This document shows, in pieces, positions 18,053 to 26,765 of a DNA stretch of 58,576 nt. Origin of the DNA: Vreelandella venusta (GTDB lineage: Bacteria; Pseudomonadota; Gammaproteobacteria; Pseudomonadales; Halomonadaceae). The stretch is from assembly GCF_007989605.1 (NCBI RefSeq), contig NZ_BJUL01000021.1, positions 1 through 58,576 on the forward strand, given 5' to 3'. Position 1 is the first letter of the stretch, and every line of letters starts with the position of its first letter. The notes under the pieces were generated by a model. It worked only from the letters and a program-made list of their open reading frames with translations. It was not told the DNA's origin and ran no database searches. The translations under genes and the position numbers were made by a program.

Positions 18053-18148
18053 CCGAACGAACCAACTCTTGCCCAATGCGCGGCTCTTGCTAGCTGGTTA
18101 CGTTTTAAATTGGTTGCCGCTGTTTCCGCCAGTTCGTCCCACGCTTGA

Positions 18149-19444
<1,296 letters not shown>

Positions 19445-19528
19445 TTTAGCGTTAGGCTAATTCAGTAGCATCAATTCAGCACTGGGCCGCGTTGATTAAT
19501 ACTAAGTGCCTCATAACGGAGCAATTCT

Positions 19529-19927
19529 ATGATCGTTCGTAACCTTGAAGAAGCACGTAAAACAGATCGTCTTGTCACCGCCGAGAATGGCAACTGGGAC
19601 AGCACGCGTCTTGTTCTAGCCAATGATAATGCGGGTTTTTCATTTCATATCACCCGTATTTTCCCAGGCACTGAGACGCATATTCATTACAAAAATCACT
19701 ATGAAGCTGTGTTTTGCTATGAAGGAGAAGGCGAGGTAGAAACCTTGGCCGATGGCAAAATCTGGCCGATCAAAGCAGGCGATATTTATCTGCTGGATCA
19801 GCACGACGAACACCTGTTACGCGGTAAAGAAAAAGGCATGACCGTTGCGTGTGTATTTACTCCCGCTATCACTGGCAACGAAGTACACCAGGAAGATGGC
19901 TCATACGCCGCACCTACTGGTGAGTAA
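19529..19927 (+). CDS. ectC: L-ectoine synthase EctC
   Basis: Cupin enzyme that cyclises N-gamma-acetyldiaminobutyrate to ectoine. The single cupin barrel has [24 protein letters not shown] and [14 protein letters not shown]. At 132 residues it is the usual size. ATAACGGAG precedes the start. It ends the operon, and a strong terminator follows. No ectD (hydroxylase), aspartokinase or ectR is adjacent in this window. Confidence 0.97.
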   Translation: MIVRNLEEARKTDRLVTAENGNWDSTRLVLANDNAGFSFHITRIFPGTETHIHYKNHYEAVFCYEGEGEVETLADGKIWPIKAGDIYLLDQHDEHLLRGKEKGMTVACVFTPAITGNEVHQEDGSYAAPTGE

Positions 19928-19954
19928 AGCTTAACGCCAGAGATTGGCCAATGA

Positions 19955-19987
19955 AAAAACAGCCTGCTAAAAAAGCAGGCTGTTTTT
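19955..19987 (+). terminator. Rho-independent terminator of ectABC
   Basis: A 9-bp stem (cagcctgct / agcaggctg) with a five-A loop, flanked by AAAAA and TTTTT that extend the pairing to 14 bp. It begins 28 bases after ectC and could also act in the reverse direction. Confidence 0.95.
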
Positions 19988-20047
19988 GTGAGGGTTGCCA
20001 TTGATGAGCGGGATTTAACGTGATGTATATGAGACCACCTAGGTTCG

Positions 20048-20063
20048 CATAATATATATTATG
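20048..20063. promoter_or_regulatory. 16-bp perfect palindrome upstream of the retropepsin gene
   Basis: CATAATATATATTATG is a perfect 16-bp palindrome about 105 bases before the start of the first gene of a six-gene same-strand cluster that includes zur. It is a candidate operator for a dimeric regulator. It does not match the enterobacterial Zur box exactly, and part of it could also serve as a -10 element. Confidence 0.45.
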
Positions 20064-20168
20064 TTAAATCAGATAAATAAAGGTTTCAAAACCGGCGGAT
20101 CAAGTTGGACAATGTAATGTCCTTCTCCTTATCATTCATGCTCTTCTTGTTTAAGGATATCTCACGTT

Positions 20169-21008
20169 ATGCGCCCAGGTGTATTGTGTCTAATGGCGGG
20201 TTTGTCGCTTTCGTTTGCAGGCTGTGCTGTGACACAGCCAGAAACGAATGAGCCGCCGCCATTAAGCGAAGCGTCTTTTAACACCCGCATCCTCGAACTT
20301 GAAACCTCTCTTGCTCAGCAGTGTGCATCCACGTCTGCACGACTGCACGAGCAGCAGCTTAACCAGCAGCAAGCATTGACAGCTGATGTTCGCGAAGTCG
20401 GCAGTCTCTTGCGCTACTTGCGCCAAGACGTGGCTGGCCTACAAGCTCGCGGTGAAGATCCCGTTATTATTCGTGAAGAGTGTGACGTTGATGCTGCTCA
20501 AGACAACAAAACACTGCTTGGCCGCAGCGAATGGGTTGGTTTACCCAGTGTTGGCACTTATTTGAAGGCACGCGTTGATTCGGGAGCCAACACTTCATCG
20601 CTATCAGCAGCCGACATTACCCGCTTTGAACGTGACGGTGAAAATTGGGTACGCTTTAAGTTGGCACTAAATGACGATGACGTGGTCGTAGATCGCGTGC
20701 GTGATGAATGGATCGAAGCGCCAATTGTACGCAGGGTGCGTATTGTTCAGGCATCTGGTGAAGAGTCTCGCCCAGTGATCTCGCTTTTAATGACCCTGGG
20801 GCCAATCCGCGAAAACGTTGAGTTCACGCTCAATGATCGCACCCATCTAGACTATCCAGTGCTGTTAGGACGACGGTTCATGATGGATATTGCCACCATT
20901 GATGTTGCTCAGACCTATCTTTACGAGCGTCCAGAATTCCCAGGCGGTGAACCTGCTGATCAAGCCGCTGACGATGAAGCAGCAGATCAAGACGATACTG
21001 AAGAGTAA
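20169..21008 (+). CDS. Retropepsin-like lipoprotein (RimB / 'Zn_protease' family)
   Basis: Predicted secreted aspartyl peptidase of the family annotated as ATP-dependent zinc protease (RimB/RimK-associated). A signal peptide ends at FAGC (Cys19, probable lipidation). A short coiled-coil linker precedes the domain (about residues 40-95). The retropepsin-type active site is VDSGANTSSL (Asp137-Ser138-Gly139), and a second conserved block is DYPVLLGRRFMMDIATIDV. The acidic tail (DDEAADQDDTEE) is low complexity. It is followed 35 bases later by the 7TM-transglutaminase gene and then the ATP-grasp gene, a trio known from comparative genomics as a putative peptide-modification system. Substrate unknown. 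Confidence 0.85.
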   Translation: MRPGVLCLMAGLSLSFAGCAVTQPETNEPPPLSEASFNTRILELETSLAQQCASTSARLHEQQLNQQQALTADVREVGSLLRYLRQDVAGLQARGEDPVIIREECDVDAAQDNKTLLGRSEWVGLPSVGTYLKARVDSGANTSSLSAADITRFERDGENWVRFKLALNDDDVVVDRVRDEWIEAPIVRRVRIVQASGEESRPVISLLMTLGPIRENVEFTLNDRTHLDYPVLLGRRFMMDIATIDVAQTYLYERPEFPGGEPADQAADDEAADQDDTEE

Positions 21009-21043
21009 CAGCTCTCCCCCGCCGTTTTTCGCTGAAAGGAATC

Positions 21044-22570
21044 ATGATGTCACGGTTGCCGTTTTATTTAATCGTTGGACTACTGCTGTTAGTTGGTATT
21101 GCCGCCAGTGTGCATCGACATGTCCAGTTCGAAATCCCCTGGCTACCTGGCGAGCAGCGCCAAGTATGGGAAATCGAAGCTGTTATCAACTTTAATGCCC
21201 AGGACGGCCCTGTGCAGGTTGATCTAGCACTGCCTTCACATCAGGCTGGGTACCGGGTTTTGACCGAAAACACCGCGTCTTCTGGCTATGGGCTTGCCTA
21301 TAAAGCAGATGAGCTAGGTCGTCAGGCTGAGTGGACTATTCGTAATGCCGCTGGCAGCCAGCAGCTTTACTATTCGGTGCAAATGCTGGTTTCGCCAGAT
21401 GCGCGCTCACCGGTACAAACGCCACCAGAATTATCGTCTATTCCCCCCTGGGAAAGCCCGTATGACACAGCCGCTAACCAATTAATTGAACGTGCTTGGT
21501 CACGTAGCGCCAATAACGCCACCTTTGCGAGAGAATTGATTTTAGATATTAACGGCGAACGCCAAGGCGAAAATGCGCGACTACTCTTAACCCAGGAACA
21601 GCCATCGCCACTGATTGTGCGCTTGTTGAATCAAGCAGGTGTTCAAGCAAGGGAAGTCAGTGGGTTGTTGATGGAAGATGGCCGTCGTCGGCAAACCCTC
21701 AGCAGCTGGATTCAAGTGTTCGATGAATCTGCAGAAACCTGGACACTCTTTAACCCCACCACCGGCGAGCAAGGAAAGCCCGATAATCTCCTGCTCTGGG
21801 AAACAGGTGGTCGCGCGGTGCTAGAAGTTCAGGGCGGCACCAATTCGCGCGTCACCTTTTCAATGTTAACCCATTACCAACCGGCTTCTGCGGCGGTTCG
21901 CAACCACTACTCCGACGACACGCTACTCAACTTTTCTATCCATAGCCTTCCTTTGGAAGAACAGGCACTTTTCCAAACGATTCTGCTAATTCCCATTGGC
22001 GCGCTGGTAGTGGTGTTTTTACGAGTGCTGGTTGGGGTAAAAACATCGGGCACGTTTATGCCGGTGCTGATTGCATTAGCGTTTATTCAAACCACCCTGC
22101 TAACAGGTTTAATTGGCTTCCTACTGATTGTGGCCATGGGGCTGATCATTCGTAATTATCTGTCATACCTCAATCTATTGCTGGTAGCGAGGGTTTCAGC
22201 GGTCATCATCACTGTCATAGCAATCATCTCAATTTTTACCGTCATCGCTTATCGTATGGGCCTTAATGCTGGGTTAACTGTGACATTTTTCCCGATGATC
22301 ATTCTGGCGTGGACGATTGAGCGGATGTCGATTCTTTGGGAGGAGGAAGGGCCGAAGCAGGTATTGATCCAAGGCGGGGGCAGCCTCTTAACCGCTGTAT
22401 TGGCGTTCCTTGCCATGAACAACCCCTGGGTTCGCCACATTACCTTCAACTTCCTGGGCGTTCAGTTCATTCTAATGGCGCTCATCTTGTTGCTTGGTAA
22501 TTATACAGGCTACCGTTTATTAGAGCTACGCCGCTTTAAGCCGATTACAGATGAAGAGAAATCCTCATGA
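21044..22570 (+). CDS. Inactive transglutaminase fused to 7 TM helices
   Basis: The 508-residue membrane protein has an N-terminal signal anchor (about residues 5-22), a periplasmic domain of about 280 residues resembling a transglutaminase fold that lacks the catalytic Cys triad, and then about seven transmembrane helices (from about residue 308 to 490, for example LLIPIGALVVVFLRVLVGV and LIGFLLIVAMGLIIRNYL). This matches the Transglut_i_TM plus 7TM_transglut architecture. It overlaps the ATP-grasp gene by four bases (ATGA). The family is predicted to sense or present a periplasmic peptide; this is inference from published gene-neighbourhood work, not from direct evidence here. Confidence 0.85.
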   Translation: MMSRLPFYLIVGLLLLVGIAASVHRHVQFEIPWLPGEQRQVWEIEAVINFNAQDGPVQVDLALPSHQAGYRVLTENTASSGYGLAYKADELGRQAEWTIRNAAGSQQLYYSVQMLVSPDARSPVQTPPELSSIPPWESPYDTAANQLIERAWSRSANNATFARELILDINGERQGENARLLLTQEQPSPLIVRLLNQAGVQAREVSGLLMEDGRRRQTLSSWIQVFDESAETWTLFNPTTGEQGKPDNLLLWETGGRAVLEVQGGTNSRVTFSMLTHYQPASAAVRNHYSDDTLLNFSIHSLPLEEQALFQTILLIPIGALVVVFLRVLVGVKTSGTFMPVLIALAFIQTTLLTGLIGFLLIVAMGLIIRNYLSYLNLLLVARVSAVIITVIAIISIFTVIAYRMGLNAGLTVTFFPMIILAWTIERMSILWEEEGPKQVLIQGGGSLLTAVLAFLAMNNPWVRHITFNFLGVQFILMALILLLGNYTGYRLLELRRFKPITDEEKSS

Positions 22571-23565
22571 GCTGGCTAAAGAACTGGACATGGCCGACAC
22601 GACTTAGAGATAAGGGAATTATCGGCATGAATCGGCGAAATATTCGCTACATCGGCCGCTATAATTCCCGACGTTTATATCCGCTGGTTGACGACAAGCT
22701 GAAAACCAAGCTTCTTGCGCAACGCTACGGCATTACAACGCCAGAGCTCATTGGCACAGTCACGACTCAGTTTGGGGTCAAGCATATCAGCGAGATGTTA
22801 AGTGGCCATTCGGGCTTTGTAATCAAGCCTGCCAAAGGCAGTGGCGGAAAAGGCATACTTGTTATTGAAAAGGTACAAGAGGGTATCTTTATCAAACCGA
22901 GCGGTGCCAGCTTGTCGATTGAAGATATTGAGCGCCATGTTTCGAACATACTTTCTGGGCTCTATTCGCTAGGCGGCTCACCGGATGTCGCCGTCATCGA
23001 AACACTGATCAATTTCGATGAGAGTCTGATGGCCTATACCTATGAGGGCGTTCCCGACATCCGAGTCATCGTGTTTAAAGGTTACCCAGTAATGGCCATG
23101 ATGCGGCTCTCTACCGCCGCGTCGGATGGCAAGGCCAACCTTCACCAAGGGGCCGTAGGTGTTGGACTGAACATTGCCACAGGCGCGGCCCTACGTGGAG
23201 TGCAGTTTGATCGTCCGTGCTTCAGCCACCCAGATACAGGTCACGACTTGGCAAGTCTGGTTGTCCCACAGTGGGATACCCTGCTCCACCTAGCAGCAGG
23301 CTGCTACGAGATGACCGGACTTGGCTATCTTGGTACCGACATGGTGCTAGATAGAAAGCATGGCCCCATGCTGCTTGAGCTTAATGCGCGCCCCGGGCTT
23401 GCGATTCAAATGACCAACGGGGAAGGACTTCGTCGCCGGCTTGACCTGATCGAACAGCAGCCTGACGGTGTTCCCGTCGCTAAACGGGTAGCGTTTGCAC
23501 AGCACCACTTTGCCCGCCAAAGCGAACTCGTAGAAACGCCTGACACTTCTTCGGCGACAGCGTAG
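22567..23565 (+). CDS. Alpha-L-glutamate-ligase-like ATP-grasp protein
   Basis: RimK-like ATP-grasp amidoligase of 332 residues, predicted to add amino acids to a peptide or protein amine/carboxylate. The nucleotide-binding segment GFVIKPAKGSGGKGILVI and the metal-binding end LDRKHGPMLLELNARPGLAIQ are conserved, so the enzyme looks active. No signal peptide; it should act in the cytoplasm. It is the third gene of the retropepsin/7TM/ATP-grasp trio, translationally coupled to the second gene by a four-base overlap. Substrate unknown. Confidence 0.87.
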   Translation: MSWLKNWTWPTRLRDKGIIGMNRRNIRYIGRYNSRRLYPLVDDKLKTKLLAQRYGITTPELIGTVTTQFGVKHISEMLSGHSGFVIKPAKGSGGKGILVIEKVQEGIFIKPSGASLSIEDIERHVSNILSGLYSLGGSPDVAVIETLINFDESLMAYTYEGVPDIRVIVFKGYPVMAMMRLSTAASDGKANLHQGAVGVGLNIATGAALRGVQFDRPCFSHPDTGHDLASLVVPQWDTLLHLAAGCYEMTGLGYLGTDMVLDRKHGPMLLELNARPGLAIQMTNGEGLRRRLDLIEQQPDGVPVAKRVAFAQHHFARQSELVETPDTSSATA

Positions 23566-23596
23566 ACTACGCATATCCCGTTCAACGAGTGCCCTA

Positions 23597-24046
23597 ATGA
23601 CAGAAGCTAATACGCTATTACAACAAGCGGAATCCCAGTGTCATACCCGAGGCGTGAGATTTACACCTATTCGCCGCCGAGTATTAGAGTTGATTGCTGA
23701 GAATGGTGGCGGCCTAAAAGCGTATGACTTGTTAGACCAACTATCCACTGAACATGCCGCAGCAAGACCGCCCACGGTTTACCGTGCTCTCGACTTCCTT
23801 ATCGAGCAAGGTCTCGTGCATCGGATAGAGTCACAAAACGCTTACGTTGCCTGTGCTTGCCCGGAGCATGCCCATGGCTTTCAGCTGTTAATTTGCCGCC
23901 ACTGTGGCTATGTTGAAGAGCTTCACCTAGACGAAATAAGCGCTCAACTGGCCGAATTAGCCAAACGCCAAGGCTTTAACGTCGAGCGCCAAACGATAGA
24001 GCTTCAAGGCCTGTGCCAAAATTGCCGATCTGCGAGTAATGAGTAA
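23597..24046 (+). CDS. zur: Zinc uptake regulator Zur (Fur family)
   Basis: Zinc-responsive repressor of 149 residues. The winged-helix region contains [13 protein letters not shown] and [23 protein letters not shown]. Zinc-site residues include the [20 protein letters not shown] cluster and the C-terminal CQNC. The pattern fits Zur rather than Fur (short N-terminus, [14 protein letters not shown]). The start is 31 bases after the ATP-grasp stop, and the stop overlaps hisI by one base (TAATG). Confidence 0.9.
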   Translation: MTEANTLLQQAESQCHTRGVRFTPIRRRVLELIAENGGGLKAYDLLDQLSTEHAAARPPTVYRALDFLIEQGLVHRIESQNAYVACACPEHAHGFQLLICRHCGYVEELHLDEISAQLAELAKRQGFNVERQTIELQGLCQNCRSASNE

Positions 24047-24513
24047 TGTCACGTTTTGACCAATTAGCCCCGCGCGACCTATTCAAAGCCCTAGAGTCTG
24101 CCAGCCCTTCCGACACGCTGCCCGGGACAGAAACGCTTCTTGACGCAGTTCGCTTTAACGAACAAGGCCTGCTGCCAGCCATTGCCCAGCAGTTTGATTC
24201 GGGCGAAGTGCTAATGATGGCCTGGATGAACCGCGAGTCGCTCGAAGAAACGCTAGCAACACAGCGTGTTTGCTACTATTCACGCTCGCGCAAAAAGCTC
24301 TGGCGTAAAGGTGAAACCTCGGGTCAGCAACAGCAGCTGAAGTCTGCGGCTCTCGACTGCGATGGTGACACGCTATTACTGCAAGTCGACCAGACGGGAC
24401 CCGCTTGTCACACCGGTCGACGCAGCTGTTTTTACTTATCGGTAAACGAACAGCAGGCGGCAATTACCAGCGAGCCGCTTATCGACCCTGCGGCACTTTA
24501 CGGCCAAAAATAG
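24046..24513 (+). CDS. hisI: Phosphoribosyl-AMP cyclohydrolase, HisI type
   Basis: Catalyses opening of the phosphoribosyl-AMP ring, the third step of histidine synthesis. Conserved blocks: [29 protein letters not shown], the metal-binding Asp cluster DCDGD, and [12 protein letters not shown]. It has an N-terminal extension of about 35 residues. It is coupled to zur by a one-base overlap and is not near other his genes, suggesting a stand-alone HisI or a zinc-responsive paralogue of the kind reported under Zur control in other bacteria. Which of these applies depends on whether another hisI exists in the genome. Confidence 0.88.
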   Translation: MSRFDQLAPRDLFKALESASPSDTLPGTETLLDAVRFNEQGLLPAIAQQFDSGEVLMMAWMNRESLEETLATQRVCYYSRSRKKLWRKGETSGQQQQLKSAALDCDGDTLLLQVDQTGPACHTGRRSCFYLSVNEQQAAITSEPLIDPAALYGQK

Positions 24514-24887
24514 TGGCAAAAGAAATCGTGGTAAAAGAAATAGTCGTAAAGCCGCTATCCCAAGCAAAGCACTGGGCCTTGAAGGCTCTTGGCATCGCTA
24601 TGATTGGCTGTATCAAGGTCTATCAATATACCATTAGCCCTCTTCTAGGGCCGCGCTGTCGCTTCTGGCCAAGCTGCTCGTCCTATACCGTTGAGGCCAT
24701 TCAAGTGCATGGTCCTTTCAAAGGCGGCTGGATGGCAATAAAGCGCATTCTGCGCTGCCACCCAGGCAGTGCGGGCGGTATCGATCCCGTGCCCGGCGGC
24801 AGAAGCGAGCAATTGTGCCGTGAAGACCCCGACTTAACAGCGCCGCCACACTCTGAATGTAATCATAAATGCGATCATCAACACTGA
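24513..24887 (+). CDS. yidD: Membrane protein insertion efficiency factor YidD
   Basis: Small amphipathic protein that assists YidC-dependent membrane insertion. The signature is intact: [20 protein letters not shown], then [21 protein letters not shown] start overlaps the hisI stop (TAGTG) and gives 124 residues. Two oddities: a duplicated KEIVV near the N-terminus encoded by a near-perfect 15-bp repeat, and a C-terminal tail containing CNHKCDHQH that could bind metal. The gene usually sits between rnpA and yidC, so its place behind zur-hisI is atypical. Confidence 0.88.
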   Translation: MAKEIVVKEIVVKPLSQAKHWALKALGIAMIGCIKVYQYTISPLLGPRCRFWPSCSSYTVEAIQVHGPFKGGWMAIKRILRCHPGSAGGIDPVPGGRSEQLCREDPDLTAPPHSECNHKCDHQH

Positions 24888-24909
24888 TTTATGCGCAGCC
24901 TGCTTTCTA

Positions 24910-25326
24910 TTACGACTGCTTTGCCACTTGGTAAATACGCTCCAACATGGCATGCAAGCCGTTACTGCGGGTTGGTGATAGATGCTTGTCCAAACCTAAA
25001 TCTTTCAAGAAGTGAGGTTCGGTTTGGCTAATCTCATCAGGCGTACGATCGCTATAGATTCTTAGCAGTAACGCGATCAATCCTGATACGATGGCGGCAT
25101 CCGATGTTGCCTTGAAGATCAGCTTGTCGCCCTGCTCTGCGTGGCACATCCACACGTTGGATTGACAGCCCTGAATCTTATACTCCTCAGTCCGCTGCTC
25201 CTCCGGAAAGTCAGGCAGCTGCTTCCCCATATCGATAATGTATTGATAACGATCCATCCAGTTATCAAATATTTCAAACTCTTCAACCAGTTCTTGCTGG
25301 GCCAGTTCAGCGCCTGAAGTTGCCAT
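24910..25326 (-). CDS. sufE: SufE-family cysteine desulfurase activator
   Basis: Accepts persulfide sulfur from a SufS/CsdA-type desulfurase for Fe-S cluster assembly. The sulfur-accepting cysteine is in KIQGCQSNVW (Cys54), and the C-terminal HFLKDLGLDKHLSPTRSNGL block is typical. At 138 residues it is normal length. It is a lone gene here without sufS, converging on yidD, so it could equally be the CsdE paralogue. Confidence 0.92.
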   Translation of the reverse strand: MATSGAELAQQELVEEFEIFDNWMDRYQYIIDMGKQLPDFPEEQRTEEYKIQGCQSNVWMCHAEQGDKLIFKATSDAAIVSGLIALLLRIYSDRTPDEISQTEPHFLKDLGLDKHLSPTRSNGLHAMLERIYQVAKQS

Positions 25327-25365
25327 GGCGTTACCTTTGGGGTTGGTGTACTCAATATACTGGCA

Positions 25366-26562
25366 TTATAACGGGTTAGGCGTCTTTTTTGGGGCCGTTT
25401 TCAAGCGATGACGCTGCTGCTCTTGATGCCACTCATTACCTTCGGTGTGCAAGTAGCGGCTCGTCGTATCCAGCTTAGAATGGCGGGCACTTTCGGCTAA
25501 ATAGCGCAGGCTTACTCCCGCTTGTGCTTGATGGGTAATCGACGTATGCCTTAGCCAGTGAGGGGTTGCACGACGCAGTGCACTCACATATGCAGACTTG
25601 CCATTTTGCGCTTCTAACGCATCAGCCGCTTCGCTAAATACACCTTTAACCAGTCGATAAAGCTGGTTATCGCTAATTCCGCGACGTTTATCTAGCGCAC
25701 GAATCAGCGGGCTGGGTTCGTAATGGCTAGGCAGGCCTGCTAATCCAAGGGCTTCCCGCCATTCGCGCATGCATTCGAGCATGTCATCGGGTACCGGAAT
25801 ACGCGCTAGCTTACTCCCCTTACCCACCACCACCCACCACCATCGACCCTCGCTTTCCTGAAAGTCATCCATCCGAGCGTTAGCCATTTCACTAATGCGA
25901 GGCGCTAATAAATAAGCGAAACTGAATATAAATCGTCGCCGCGCTTGCTCATACGCTTCTCGCTCACTAGCGTGCCCAGCTGGCGCATTCAGCCACTGCC
26001 AAAACCATGCCCAAAGATCGCGCTCTAAATAACGCTCAATGGTTTGCGTCTGGTTATTCAGCCGCCTCGCCTTGTCGCGCATAAGCGCAAATGGATTATG
26101 GCCTAGCCAGCCCGCCTCTATTAACCAGCTAAATAAGCCTTGCAGGATAATCAAACTTTGCCGCCGGCTTGCTGGCGAGAGACCGCCACGAAAAGGTCGC
26201 CATTGCGCATGATTGCGAGGCTTGCTTGCCCCCACCCACCGCTCGGCTGGCTGAGGGTCTTCCAAAAAAGCGTCGTACTGGCGCAACATTTCGCGATTCA
26301 TATCGCATAGCGAGCTGCCGTGGCTAGACAGCCAAAGCAGCAGGCGCTCCGCCTCTCGGCGGTAACTTTTCAATGTTTGAGGGCTGTCTTGGTACTCCCT
26401 TAACCACGCAGCAACAGCTTCTATGTCGCTTTGAGCATCAATTAACGGCGTGACAGTTCCTGGAGTGGCGAGTACGGAAGGGTTAGGCAGCAAATCAGGC
26501 CAACTGGCATTCTCTAGGCTTTTACCTACGTATTTTCGCTGTTGTTCAACTTCTCCGGGCAT
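25366..26562 (-). CDS. Tyrosine recombinase / site-specific integrase
   Basis: Phage-integrase-family recombinase of 398 residues. From the ATG at 26562 (GGAGG eight bases upstream) an N-terminal SAM-like DNA-binding domain is followed by the catalytic domain with the full set of residues: Arg222 (APRISEM), Lys near 248-251 (VGKGSK), His335-x-x-Arg338 (HWLRHTS), His361 (ARHSK) and Tyr370 (SRYLH). It should be active. A possible TTG start at 26583 would add seven residues. It is divergent from a KfrA-like gene and flanked by core genes; no att-like duplication, tRNA or cargo was seen. Its target is unknown. Confidence 0.9.
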   Translation of the reverse strand: MPGEVEQQRKYVGKSLENASWPDLLPNPSVLATPGTVTPLIDAQSDIEAVAAWLREYQDSPQTLKSYRREAERLLLWLSSHGSSLCDMNREMLRQYDAFLEDPQPAERWVGASKPRNHAQWRPFRGGLSPASRRQSLIILQGLFSWLIEAGWLGHNPFALMRDKARRLNNQTQTIERYLERDLWAWFWQWLNAPAGHASEREAYEQARRRFIFSFAYLLAPRISEMANARMDDFQESEGRWWWVVVGKGSKLARIPVPDDMLECMREWREALGLAGLPSHYEPSPLIRALDKRRGISDNQLYRLVKGVFSEAADALEAQNGKSAYVSALRRATPHWLRHTSITHQAQAGVSLRYLAESARHSKLDTTSRYLHTEGNEWHQEQQRHRLKTAPKKTPNPL

Positions 26563-26627
26563 CGCTACGCCCTCCCATGGCAACTGGCTGATTTTTCAAT
26601 GGGTTAAGTGTGCTGCTATCGGTATTA

Positions 26628-26659
26628 AAATTCAAGATAATTGCAGTAATCTTGAATTT
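26628..26659. promoter_or_regulatory. 11-bp inverted repeat between the recombinase and kfrA-like genes
   Basis: AAATTCAAGAT (26628-26638) and its exact complement ATCTTGAATTT (26649-26659) flank a 10-base centre. A TATAAT (26659-26664) abuts the right arm and a 10-bp palindrome ATTACGTAAT lies at 26695-26704. The region is clearly AT-richer than its neighbours. It is a plausible operator for the divergent pair, or a recombination site. Confidence 0.5.
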
Positions 26660-26765
26660 ATAATGCTATATGTAAATAATTTTACGTTTTATGTATTACG
26701 TAATTATTGTAATTTTAACCAAACCCTATGAAAATGGTGCTACCAATCTGATAGGGATAAGCACC

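Noticed and set aside
19445..19528. Sigma-54 promoter before ectC, as reported in Halomonas elongata
   Set aside because: The nearest match (TGGGCCGCGTTGA) has the -24 and -12 elements two bases too close.
23566..23596. A Zur box immediately before zur
   Set aside because: The 31-base spacer has no AT-rich dyad; if Zur autoregulates, the site must be further upstream.
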